A DNA stretch of 64,000 bases from Chaetoceros tenuissimus. Its lineage: Eukaryota; Bacillariophyta; Thalassiosirophyceae; Chaetocerotales; Chaetocerotaceae. The notes beneath the pieces were generated by a model that worked only from the letters and a program-made list of their open reading frames with translations, did no database searches and was not told the DNA's origin. Within the stretch, counting starts at the first letter, position 1; every line of letters begins with the position of its first letter. The position numbers and the translations under genes were made by a program. The stretch lies in assembly GCA_021927905.1 (NCBI GenBank), contig BLLK01000029.1, positions 248,001-312,000 of the forward strand, written 5' to 3'. Positions 52,307 to 63,714 of this stretch are shown piece by piece.

Positions 52307-54394
52307 TTACTTGGTGTCTTTGACTACATATAACATTATGTCATTTAATCTTCCCAGCATAGAGCGGCCATCGTCAAGGAGACCTGCAGCTATGAGACAA
52401 TTATCAAAAATTTGCTCTGCAACTACTTTTGCTCGGTCTGGTTCCTTCTCTTTCATGTTGAATAGTCCAGCAATAATTGGATGTTTTGGATTGATTTCAA
52501 CTTGTTGTTTTGGAAGAGCCATTGCACCAGCTGGCCCTTCTTGTGTCTCGACAAGTTGCATCATTCTTCTCATTGCTCCAGATTCATTATCAGTTACAAC
52601 AGCAGGTGATGATGCCAAACGATTAGTCACTCGACATGACGAGACCTTGTCCTTTAGAGTAACCTGAAACCACGCGCAAAATTCATCTGCTTCTTTTTGG
52701 GATAGTTTTACCTTCCCATTATTTTGGCCTTCGTCATTGTCATCGCCCAAATCTATTCCACCTTTCTCGACTGAAATAATTTTTCGACCTTGAAATTTTT
52801 CAAGATTAGCCATGACAAAGTCATCAATCGCAGAATAAACAAAAATAACCTCTCTGCCTGCTCTCTGAAATGCTTCTAGGTAAGGGCTCTGGAGGGCTAG
52901 TTCTCTGGAAGGTGCGCAAATGTAATAAATGTCTTTTTGTTCGGGAGTACAACGAGAAACATATTCGTCGAGTGATGATATTTCTCCATTCTTAGTCTTT
53001 GAAGTTTCGTAATAAAGCAATTTTGATAAAGGTTCTTGAAATTCATAGTCTTGACATACTCCTTCTTTCAAAAAGAATCCATATTCCTTGTAGAATTCAC
53101 CTTTATACTTGTCCGGATTCTTTCTGGCCATAGTGCTTAGGTGATTAATAAATTTGCGAGTCAATGCTTTCTTTAATTTTGCAATCAATGCTGAATCCTG
53201 TGCTTTCTCTCTTGATACAGAGAGTGGAAGATCTTCACTATCCACCACACCTTTAATAAATCTCAACCAGTCAGGTAAAATGTTTGGTGATTTTGCTTCA
53301 ATTAGAACCTTGCGAGAGTACAGAGAAACACTTGGTTCCATTCTTCCCATACCATATTTCTCCTGGTGAAATGATGGAACAAAAAACAAAGCCTTGATAT
53401 CCAATGGTGCATCAGCTCTGTAATGTAGCTTTTCCATAGGCTCATCAAATGCATGTGCAATATATTTGTAAAATTCACTATATTGTTCGTCAGTCACAGT
53501 CTTTGGGTCATCTGCCCAGATTGCGTTGACCGTGTTCAGGCGATTTCCATTTAGAAAAATTGGGAAATTAACAAAGTTGGAATACTTTTTGAGAACCTCT
53601 TCTACACGTTTTTCATCTGCAAATTGAAGTTGATCTTCCTTGAGATGGATTACCAAAGTAGCTCCTCGACTTTGACCAACGTCCTCTGGCAGAGTTGAGA
53701 TTTCATAAGAACCTACTCCAGAAGACGACCATACCAAAGGGTCTGCATTATCCTTATTGAATGCTGGTTTTGATCGCACTTCAACTTTATCACCAACCAT
53801 AAACACAGAATAGAAGCCGACCCCAAACTTTCCAATAATTCCACGAGAAGCATCAGCTCCTTCCCCTTCACTAGCCTTCTGAGCGAGATCATTCATGAAT
53901 GCTTTGGAACCTGAACGAGCAATTGTTCCCAAGTGGTCAATCATTTCCTGCCTATTCATTCCAATTCCAGTATCACTAATAGAAATAGTACCATTTACTT
54001 CATCTGTTTCAATTCTAATCTCAAGTGGTATTTCAGAATCAGCACATTCAGAATCTTGAGCTACAGTTTGCATATGTCTAAGCTTTTCAAGTGCATCCGA
54101 TGCATTAGAAATAAGTTCGCGAAGAAAAACCTCCTTTTCAGTATAGAGTGAGTGAGTCACAATATCAAGCAATTGCTTTGTTTCTGCTTGGAATTCAAGA
54201 GACTCTTTTTCACCAGCTACACTGCTTGAGAATCTTTGAGAAGAATTGATGTTGAAGGTAAAAGCTTCATTTCTTGGTTTGTTTTGCATAAGCAGATGGC
54301 TACTGAAAGAGGAAGAGGGCAAGGAAGATAGCGCCCGAAGAGCATGAACCCTTTCTTTTCTGACAATAGCTCTTGCAGCACTTCTAAGAAACAT
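52307..54394 (-). CDS. TRAP1: Mitochondrial HSP90 (TRAP1)
   Basis: Single exon, 695 residues. TRAP1 is the mitochondrial ATP-dependent HSP90 chaperone. The N-terminus (MFLRSAARAIVRKERVHALR) is Arg/Ala/Ser-rich without acidic residues, a mitochondrial presequence, running to RFSSSVAGEKE. The ATPase domain has FQAETKQLLDIVTHSLYTEK, EVFLRELISNASDALEKLR, ISDTGIGMNRQEM, LGTIARSGSKAF, GIIGKFGVGFYSVFMVG; the middle domain has the LFFVPSF and catalytic-loop LPLSVSREKAQDS (Arg); the C-terminal domain reads NPKHPIIAGLFN and GRSMLGRLNDIMLY with no MEEVD or KDEL tail, which excludes cytosolic and ER forms. Residue 2 onward makes a plastid form unlikely, since there is no signal peptide with the Phe motif. 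Confidence 0.93.
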   Translation of the reverse strand: MFLRSAARAIVRKERVHALRALSSLPSSSFSSHLLMQNKPRNEAFTFNINSSQRFSSSVAGEKESLEFQAETKQLLDIVTHSLYTEKEVFLRELISNASDALEKLRHMQTVAQDSECADSEIPLEIRIETDEVNGTISISDTGIGMNRQEMIDHLGTIARSGSKAFMNDLAQKASEGEGADASRGIIGKFGVGFYSVFMVGDKVEVRSKPAFNKDNADPLVWSSSGVGSYEISTLPEDVGQSRGATLVIHLKEDQLQFADEKRVEEVLKKYSNFVNFPIFLNGNRLNTVNAIWADDPKTVTDEQYSEFYKYIAHAFDEPMEKLHYRADAPLDIKALFFVPSFHQEKYGMGRMEPSVSLYSRKVLIEAKSPNILPDWLRFIKGVVDSEDLPLSVSREKAQDSALIAKLKKALTRKFINHLSTMARKNPDKYKGEFYKEYGFFLKEGVCQDYEFQEPLSKLLYYETSKTKNGEISSLDEYVSRCTPEQKDIYYICAPSRELALQSPYLEAFQRAGREVIFVYSAIDDFVMANLEKFQGRKIISVEKGGIDLGDDNDEGQNNGKVKLSQKEADEFCAWFQVTLKDKVSSCRVTNRLASSPAVVTDNESGAMRRMMQLVETQEGPAGAMALPKQQVEINPKHPIIAGLFNMKEKEPDRAKVVAEQIFDNCLIAAGLLDDGRSMLGRLNDIMLYVVKDTK

Positions 54395-54690
54395 TGTTGA
54401 ATTAAAAAGTATAAGTGTACCTGTATCTCATAAGGTTGTTTTTGTACAAGAAGTTGTTATTGTCTGTGTGGTTGTCGGCCTCAAAATCCAAAGAAATCTT
54501 TACATGTCTCAACACAATAGGGATAACGAAAGGAGAACATGAACATAGTGGCCGCACAGCTTGCAGCTGCTTGCTTGCGACTTCATCCTTTCTCCTTTCG
54601 CGTTCAACTTGAACTTCTTGCTCCTCTCTTCACTCTTCACATCAAACCATTTTTAGTACACATCCAAAAAAGAACTATCAATATTAATCA

Positions 54691-55575
54691 ATGACAATGG
54701 TATTAGATAGAATCATGAAATGGACGGTGTTTTTACAAGTGATAGGTCATGTTTCAGCTTTTAGTCAATCGGCATCATTTAGCTTAAGTGATAGATTTAA
54801 AGCAACATGTCCAGCAGATAAAAGTGCAATTATGCAATTTGATCCACGTTTATTGAACGATTCTGATGATGATTCATGCACATGGGTAGCCATTTATAGA
54901 TCGAGCAACAACATGCCTTCAGTTCTTGTGAAAGATGACTTTTTGAATGCAATGCGGATAGCAACTAGTGTACAAACTGATGGAAACAGTCCGTCTACAG
55001 CAATGGATGAATCGTCCTTTGAGTCTCAAATTGAGAATAAGAGTAGTGGTGATGATTCAAATAAAAGGTCTGGCGTCCAAGCTCGAACACCAGTTGCAGT
55101 AGCGAAACTAGCGTCCTCTCCAATGTTTCCAGATAAATGGGTAATTGAAAGTATGAGGTGTAGTCTAAAGAAGGAAGATACAAATGAAGTATGTGATGGT
55201 GGATCTGAACACACTGAGGCCATCAGTATTTGCATCGATGAGCTTCTTTTACATCATTTGAAAGAAGGCAGAACTTTTGACAAGGGGATTAGAACGAAAG
55301 CCACAATTTATCAAGGCAATTTGTTGGAAGATCGAGGCTTTGAGGAAGTGAAGAAGCTTGAGGCTGACATGGCAACACATGTATCAAATTTAGATGCTTC
55401 AGTTATAAAATATGCAGAAAGAGCAGTTGAGACATTATCGAAAAGCCCTGGAGCAAGAGATAGAGCACTTAAAATTCTAAACTACCTTGGAAAACAAGAA
55501 CCAGTTGAGGAGCCAGCTCAATGTGATGATGGTGAAGACACTGACAATGATCCCTGGGCAAATGTAAAGTGGTAA
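54691..55575 (+). CDS. Uncharacterised plastid-targeted protein
   Basis: Single exon, 294 residues; ATG at 54691 (MTMVLDRIMK, with alternative Met codons at residues 3 and 9). Residues about 10-22 are hydrophobic (WTVFLQVIGHV) and end SA-FSQSASF, the heterokont plastid motif. The mature part opens with FKATCPADKSAIMQFDPRLL and a CTWVAIYRSSNNMPSVLVKD block, then a Ser/Asp-rich insert, then RTPVAVAKLASSPMFPDKWV and helical C-terminal half: LDASVIKYAERAVETLSKSP, GARDRALKILNYLGKQEPVE. The end is acidic and closes with NDPWANVKW. I know no name for this family; the ordered blocks suggest it is conserved rather than spurious. It is divergent from TRAP1 (296 bp between starts). Confidence 0.75.
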   Translation: MTMVLDRIMKWTVFLQVIGHVSAFSQSASFSLSDRFKATCPADKSAIMQFDPRLLNDSDDDSCTWVAIYRSSNNMPSVLVKDDFLNAMRIATSVQTDGNSPSTAMDESSFESQIENKSSGDDSNKRSGVQARTPVAVAKLASSPMFPDKWVIESMRCSLKKEDTNEVCDGGSEHTEAISICIDELLLHHLKEGRTFDKGIRTKATIYQGNLLEDRGFEEVKKLEADMATHVSNLDASVIKYAERAVETLSKSPGARDRALKILNYLGKQEPVEEPAQCDDGEDTDNDPWANVKW

Positions 55576-55961
55576 CTTTTATAAAATATAATAGATATTT
55601 CAATTGAATGGAGGAAACCGCTGCTTTTTCGGAGCTAATCAGATTTCATAACTTTCCACGTACTTTACTTTATTCCCTTCTTCTTTTGTAGTAGGGATAC
55701 TCTACCTTATTTCTCTTGACGTACAGAATGACAGACAATAATGTCCGTAATAGAAATTGGATGAGACCTATGACGTACTGTACGTATATGTGTCTACATA
55801 TTTGATGAAGCACAGGTGTTTTGCTCTCTGTATTTACCTTACCTTATTACCCTGATCTATGTTGAGGTATTTAAGAATTAGTTTTTTTCAGGAACGACTA
55901 TTGCTGCTAATTAACAAAGGGAGAACAGATATACTTTGTTATTGTGAAGGGAATCAATAAT
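55576..55961. promoter_or_regulatory. Intergenic region with three ACGTAC sites
   Basis: 386 bp upstream of the 2,449-residue gene. ACGTAC occurs at about 55658, 55720 and 55773, the last as ACGTA-CTG-TACGT, an inverted pair. No gene seen; this is probably the promoter. Confidence 0.45.
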
Positions 55962-58900
55962 ATGACCAAGAAAGAGACAGTGAAAGTTGGAACTACCAAT
56001 GATCAAGACGCTGGTGCTGCAGGTGGTGCTCATACAACGCGCAGATCCAACAGAAACCAAATCATTGTGTCCAAGTCAGTTAATCAGATCGGAATTCTAA
56101 GCAGTAACAATGGCGATCATAGTAAAGATATTGAGGATTATCCAATCATAGAAAACGCAATCGTAGAAGTTCTACCTCGAACATGGCCAGGCTCAAACAA
56201 AGAAGGAGGTGTGGCACAGGTTGTCAAATGTTATTTCACTCCAAGTGAAGTTGAAATTGAAGGAGTAAGCAATGGACAAAGTCAAGAAACATTTCAAAAG
56301 CAGCGATTAAGTCATGTTGATGTCAAGTATATGGCAAGGAGAGGTCGGGAAAAGATGGTTCCAATTGAATATTGTCAAGCTGCTCCACAATATGACGATT
56401 CTTATAGAAGGCAAAAAGCTTCGAAGGAGATAGCATTAAATGGAACAAATTCTGATCAAGGGATTGGAAGAACTTTACGGGATAGATCGGCAATGAAGGG
56501 GAGATGTAGCAATTGTGGATCATTGCGCTCTGATTGTAATAGTTGTGACTGGAGAGAAGAAACTCGGTTAATTTCTTTTACAAGCAAAAGGTCTCAAAGA
56601 AAGAGTAAAGAAAGTGATAGTGATTCTGAAGGAGATTCTAGTTATAACTCGTCGGAGTATAAGGCTCTTTCACTTCGTGAAAGGAGACAGCAGAATATCT
56701 TGTCATCATCTGAGGAAAGTGATGTTGGCGATAGTGACAATGAAGTATTAGCAAATTTGAAACAAAATAGTCCCAAATACACAACGCAATCATTTCTACA
56801 GAAGAGAAGAAAATACCGCAAACCTCGATACTCTCAAAGCAATCCGAAATTCGAAGAGAGGATGCGCTTTTTAGATGATTTACTTAAAAAGAAAAGTGAA
56901 GTACCATCAAAGAAAACTCGCAACATGAACTACCAGAAAAGTGTGCTAGAAGATCTCGCTTTACTGAGATCCCAATCAGAGAATGAAGTAAATTCCCAAC
57001 ATTCAAAAAGGAAACACCTCGATAAGGATTCGGCAGAACTTGTACAAAGTGACAAAAGAAGAAAACGAATAAATACTTCATCGTCTTCATTTTCCGAACA
57101 GATAGATTTTGAAGTCGAGGAGGAAAATGAATTAGTGGATGATAATAAAGTGTCAAAACCTTGTGAAAGTCCAATTTCAGAATCTCGAGTTGTTGCAAAG
57201 TTTGTAGATGGAGCTGATATTGGAGAGAATGAAGTTGAAGAGGATGAGGACGAGCTAACCAATGTGAACAAAACTCCCACAAAGATTTATACTGTATCTC
57301 ATGAAATTGGTGATAGAAGAGATGAAATTAAAGGCTATTATGAAGAAAGTCCTTCGCGGAATACATTTATTCAGCCTGAAGGTAAAGAAGCTGCTGAAAA
57401 TTTGCCTTCGGATATGGCTGATAAAACCAAGGGCATTGCCTTTTGTAATTTACCGAATTTTTTTGAAGAAATTGTGGAGAAATTGCTTTCGATATTGATA
57501 CCGCAGTATGATAAGAGGATCACAAACTATGAGAACAAAGTTAGGTCAATAACTTCGGAAAGAGATGATACTTCTATCGATTTGGCAGTTCTTACCGAAA
57601 GAGACTGGTGAGTTCTTTGCTTGGGGTTTATTCTTAAATGTGAATTACGACCATATTTAATGCTTGTTGAAAGTCTTGCTTTGTCAAAGGAAATGAAAAT
57701 TGTACTAGTTAGAGATGGCATTGATCAGTGCACGCGTGCGCTCGGGCGTTATGAGGAAAAAAGGCTGTTCAGACAGCATCGTGGTGAGTTGTCACGAAGA
57801 TTATGGGAAGAAAGAGTTGAGAATCTAGGGTTTAGATTGGATGACATCAACCAAAAAGTAGAAAATATGTTGAGGCGAGTGAGTTCCATTGCTAGTGATT
57901 GTTACATTTATCAGGATTGTGTCAACATGAATGACAATGACGGTAATAGTGTGGATGGAATTAATAGCGACAACAACAACGACTTTTCAGATTCTATTGA
58001 ATCTTCAGTACCAGCTAAAATTGGTGACATGAATGAGGAAATCAATGATAGTTACGAAAACAATACCGAATCGAATCACAGCACTTATGTCGAAGATGAT
58101 CTCGATCCAAATCTATATGTAACTGCAGTTAGAAGAAGCGATAAGAAGAGAAGTAAATCATTTTCAAATGAGGCTAGAACTGAAGTTGATCCACATCCAT
58201 ATGCATCCAGAATCAGAAGTAGCAAAAACAGAAACAGACTAAATACTTCTTCTGAGAACAGGTCAAATAGAATGAGCAATAGGAAGTATACCAGGCAACA
58301 ACGTGACAAAGTTACAAGAAATACTGAGTCTGGACGCATTTTTGAGAATGGTGATCAGACCAATTCCATAAACAAGAGGCAAGAAGAGTCATATGGGGTG
58401 AGATCAAAGAATAGGCAAAGTATGCAGAAGAGAAAGTACTTGACTGATCTAGGTCTCGAAGAGAGCACGAAGAGAAGGAGGCGAAGGAATAACCAAAACT
58501 ATCAGAAGGGATTTTCAGTTAGTCGTAGGAAGAAAAATCGTAAAACTGTCGGAGTGTTGAGTGCCAATGACTCCAAGCATACAAATGATGTTTCAACTTC
58601 GCGTCACCGACAGTCATCATTACGAGATATCCCCAATGATGCAGAGATTGCACATGATTTTCCTAGTCATGACGATATTGCGTTAGAATCTGAGGACGAG
58701 GATGTTTGGACAACTTTGATTGAGCGTACACAAAATCCCATGCAACAGGAAGATACATCTATGCGCAATGCAAGTGGAGACGATATTATCTCACTTTTCA
58801 GACATTGTGATCAATTGAGTGATGAATATCCTAATTCGATGGCGAAAGAAATCATGGACTCGATTATATGTATTTTTGACAAAGTCATTCCTCCTGAGAG

Positions 58901-61900
58901 CCAACACACAGCATCCCTTCAAGTACACACAGCAATTCTCAATTCCCTGAGGAAAACAAAATTCAACTGTCTTCAAGAGATGATTGCAATGAAATATGAG
59001 CACACTTCAATTTGCATTAGTCTTCTCCGATTTATCTTTAGTCTGAAACAGAGAAAAATTCATTCCCACCTCAAAGTTGCTGATGGTGTAATTTTCAACG
59101 TTTTTTGTAAGGATGACTTTCCCAACCTCATTTGTTTACAAATGATTGATGTGATGTATGCTCACTTGTTCCCAGAAGCTTGGGGTCAACCGAGAAAAAT
59201 GAGCAGAGTAGAAAACAAGGAAATTTGCTCTCTTCGGGATGAATTTGGTAAAACTAGCCACCTCCTGGAAACCTATAGCACTATGATGGTGAAGTTTCCA
59301 TGTCAAAAGTGGTTACCATCAACACTTAGTAACGCATCAAATAAAAGTTGGTATGTATCATCCATCAAGCAGGGCTCGATGGATACCGTACTTCGAGGTG
59401 AAGCATTTAAAGGTAAGTGTAAAGTGAAAAGAGGAGACGATGAATCTTTGCAGAGAAACTCTTCTCATTTTAATTGATAGTTTGTCCGAATTCTGAAAGC
59501 AGATTGGTGTTACTGAAGCCGAAATTCTCAAGGAGAGAAATAGAAATCATTTGGAATCACATGGCATGGTTTTCTGTATATTTTACTGGAGACTGTAAAT
59601 CCAGTATAAGATGGAAACTTTTAAATTCTCAATTTCTCCTTACTGCAGGTTCAATAGGGAAAGTAGGGGGAAGTAAAAAGTCGACAGTTACCTTTGCAAG
59701 TGACACCCAGCTGAAATGCTGTGCAGAAGAAATTGGGAAGATCCGTCTCTTGTTAAAGTCCGGTTCCATGGATCCTGTACCAAATGACGACTCCTTATTT
59801 TTCAAGCTGTTGATGGGATTGATCCAGCTGTATTCACGAAATATTGAGAAACTGGACACCAACTCAAGCATGAAAGTAGACTCAAAACATGCATGTAGCA
59901 TTTGGTTAGACTCGGACTTGATCGCAAGATTTAACCTTGATAATTCTTTCTCGCTACTACACCAACGCATGATGGACGAGCTCCATGAACTTCCAGATGA
60001 AAGAGGTAGTCGTTTCTCACTCATACCATCAATGTTTCTTTCTTCAATTTTGTTGTTGCTCAAAGAATATGTTAGTAGAGTCTCTACGAAGAAAGCAAGA
60101 TTAACAAGACTATACAGTTCATTGATATCTTTAATTGGTAAGGTACTGGATGAGGCACAGAAATCTACTACCAATATCAACGAAAAGGGAGAGAAAAATG
60201 GTTTATCTGACACAAACATCAACGATGCATTTGCTGGAGCATTTTCAATGACTCCTTTATCCAATCGGCTTGTTGTGGCGGCAGAATCACTTGCTGAAGC
60301 TTCTGCTCTAATATTAGTTTCAAGTTTAGATGAAGTTTTGGACTTTGGGATTAATCTTGACCCGAATCTTCCCTTGAAGCTCAGCAATGATTTCGTCGAA
60401 AAGGTGAGAAAGATTTCTGTTATCTCAATTTTTATTAAACAACTACTTTGAGATTTTCTCACAAAAAATGATAGCTTTGGAAGATTTTTGGCGATAGCAA
60501 TTTGAATGAGATACACAAGAGCCTGATGGACACGCGTAAGCTCAGTGACAAGACTACCACAGGAAACACAAATTGCTATTCTAGTCGCATTAGGAAGTGC
60601 ATGAAAGTTTACTGTACTCTCATTCTCACATACATTGGTGTAGAGGGTGGTGCACTGTGTACTAGTGAAAGTATGCGTTTCTCCTTTGTCTGCATCGGAA
60701 GCTGTGTAGTTGCATTGTGTAATAGTATAGCCGAAGTCACTTTTCCCGCCATTCCTACCGATAAGAGAAGAGAGATAAATGCTCTCTCTTGTGGATTATT
60801 TTGGATGTGCAGTATTTTAGAAGGTATATCTTTCACTCTTTCGAAGAACGAAAATGCTGTGCAACGTACCATCGCAAACATTGGAGAGAGTTTCGTAGCT
60901 ATTGCTCTTACTGTCGCAGATAGATGTTTACTAGTGATTCCGTCTAGTCTAGGAGATCAAGCAGAGCTTAACATGTGCTATGAATTGACTCTTACTTTAA
61001 TACGGAATGCAGTCAACATTTACAATTTATCCCATAAGCTGTTGTCCTCCAAAACTACTCACATGTCCAGTCCACTTGTCCCCGAAGATACCAGAGCAAC
61101 AAGTATTGATGACGACGATATTTTTGATGAGATTGATGAAAGTGCACTTCTTAGCCTCGATCTCGATGAAATCACGTCTAAAACATCTACAGTGCCAGTT
61201 CAGAACTTGGACAAAAGTACAAGCATTTACATGATAGAAAAAATCTGGAAAGTATTGGGTGATTCACTTCTAATGGCTAAGGTATGTTATTATCAACAAT
61301 GCCAGAGCAAATAATGTCTCAACTTTGTATCACTAATAATATCTTTTTCAGCCATCGCCTCAAAATAGGTACCGAATCAACAAGAATATGTCAGGAACAA
61401 ATGTTACTAACTTCAATAGTGCAGGTCGAACCATCTGTTCTTCAAACTCAACTCGAATTTGTGAGGTTCTCGCTTCTTTGAGCATTGCGCTTGACAATAG
61501 ATTGGCGATGATTGAAAATATCTTTCTTACTCTTCAATCGGATAGAACTGCTTCCAGTCAGAGTTGTGCCTTTGATGAAGCAGATAACGTTTTCCTAAGC
61601 AATTTACGCCAGGTTCTTTGTTGTGAGATTTGCCGTATAGCTCAGAACTCAGAGATTTACATGAAATCGTTGTCGACGCATATTGTCGAAGGTGTGTTCT
61701 TTAGAACTCTTGTATATGCTCTGATAAATGCCACAACATTAGAGTATTATCCTCCATCTAATACGAGTTATCAGGTCATGTCATGTGACATTCTGAAAAG
61801 TGAAATCGACAATGAACTCACCAAGGTTTCAAAGAAACTACGAAAAGTTCAAGAAAAAGAACTCATGAAGACATCACCTGATGTCGAAGGAATTTCAGTT

Positions 61901-63586
61901 TCTAAAACAAATGTCAAGAAGAGTGCGGAAGGAAGAAAAATGCTTTCTAGTTTATGGGTTTTCTGTCAGAACCTTGGAAATATGATGATTTTCTCTTCAG
62001 TACAAACACAAGGTGAAGACAAGAAAGACCTGTTACTCTCAGTAGGCAAAATTCTCGCATCAAGAGGGAATGATTCTAATAATCCAAACTTTGCAGAAAA
62101 GTATCCGAAATGTTCCCGTGAAAGAGAATGCTTAAAAAGAGTTACTATCTTGCAACAGTTGATCAATATCTTTGTGCCGAGTCTATCAAGGGATGCTTGT
62201 GTCATCAAAAATAATTTCTTGTTGTCTACAGTGCCCAATTCACTCTTTCAGCTCCAGTCAATTGTAAAAGGAATTATCTACTATGATCGGAATCCTTCTC
62301 CTGAGACTAATATACAAAAAGCAAAATCCATGCTCTTCTTTGCTCTATATTCAAAGTTCATGCTCTCAAACATAATGTGGGTATATTCTGCAGATCTAGT
62401 CTCCTCTGAAAAAACTTTCAGTAGTTTTCTTCACAGATTTGTTACAAAGCCAACATTGGGAGGCAAGGGCATTTCCTTTGATATTCAACTTTTGACATCT
62501 CTCCAAGAGTTGTCGAAAGGTCAGAGTCAAATTATTTTTGAAAACGGTTGTCCAAGTCCAATTAGCTCAAGTCCAAGTGTTGTGAAAGATCTCTTATTTG
62601 CTGGAATAACCCAACATTTCCGAGAACTAATTTTCTATTGTGAAAATGATGCAAATTTCCATGCAAACTTCCACAATGTACTCAATCTCTGCTCCAACGC
62701 TAGTCCATCACTTTTACGTCAAGTCTTTTTCCTACCTCAAATTTTGCCCTGCTCTAGAAAACCGAATGATTTTCATCGTAACAACCTTAGTTTCGAGGAT
62801 TCCATCCTGGAGATCTCTAAAGAAAGGTTGAAGTACTCCGACAACCTCGATACACTCAGAAGATTCCAGCATTTTGTTATGGAGAAGTTCCTGCCTCGAA
62901 TGATAACATTGAAGACTATTACGAGGGAGAAGAGATTGTCTGCACTACACATACTAAGACAAATCATCACAAAGAAAGAATCAAATATTAGATTCCAAAT
63001 GCCTAATGATGCTTTGCGAGTTGCCGTTGAAAATATCACTAGAGAATGCGATTTTCTTGCTTTTACTTCTGTAGATTCTATCATTATTGCAATCGCCAAA
63101 TGCATAGATCAAATGATCATCAGTGGAAAACTAGATACTTCCACAATTTCTTTATGTTATATGGACCTATATTCTATCCTTCTTCTTCACACAGATACAA
63201 CCAAAAATAGGACTGTCCTTGATTATATCAAAAATAACAAGATCGGGTCCCTCAGTTTACACTGCATCGAGATCATGCAACTACTTACATATTGTTTCCT
63301 CAATCTACCGCAAGAACCAACACTTCTAAAATCATATAGAGATATGGAATTTGTAGATCATCAATGCGCATATCAACCACAAATATCACGAATAAACGAA
63401 TTATTGTCACTTGTCGACAAGGAAGGGGTCCAAGATATCAATACTGAAAATGTTTACTCTGCTAACCCAGTCGCGACAAACAACTTCGATTATGAAAGTA
63501 TTCAATTTGAAACAAGTGAGGAATTGATATATACATTGACAAAATTTCAACAACTCTCTGTTGTAAATCAAGAGACTTCAAACTGA
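55962..63586 (+). CDS. 2,449-residue protein with Tudor/BAH-like N-terminus; possible genome-maintenance factor
   Basis: Five exons, 55962-57607, 57674-59412, 59481-60403, 60475-61281, 61352-63586, all GT-AG (introns 66-71 bp) and frame-consistent. Residues about 63-137 resemble a small chromatin-reader barrel: AIVEVLPRTWPGSNKEGGVA, then VDVKYMARRGREKMVPIEYC. At about 181-200 there is a zinc-knuckle-like cluster (GRCSNCGSLRSDCNSCDW). Residues 200-~900 are charged and disordered, with Lys/Arg-rich nuclear-type patches. From about residue 930 to the end (exons 2-5) the sequence is helical and HEAT-like with few recognisable motifs (SICISLLRFIFSLKQRKIHS; WNHMAWFSVYF; RMITLKTITREKRLSALHIL). The architecture suggests a nuclear scaffold; an Mms22/Mus7-type repair protein is a possibility I cannot support by alignment. 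Gene structure is firm, function is not. Confidence 0.8.
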
Positions 63587-63714
63587 CTAATGACTTGAAT
63601 AGCATCCTTGAAAAATAAAGTTGATTTTTACTGTGCATTTTCTATTCAAAATATTAAATTATTTATGTAAATTACTACCATACAACAGGTGCAAATGAGA
63701 TTGTAGCTTGTCGC

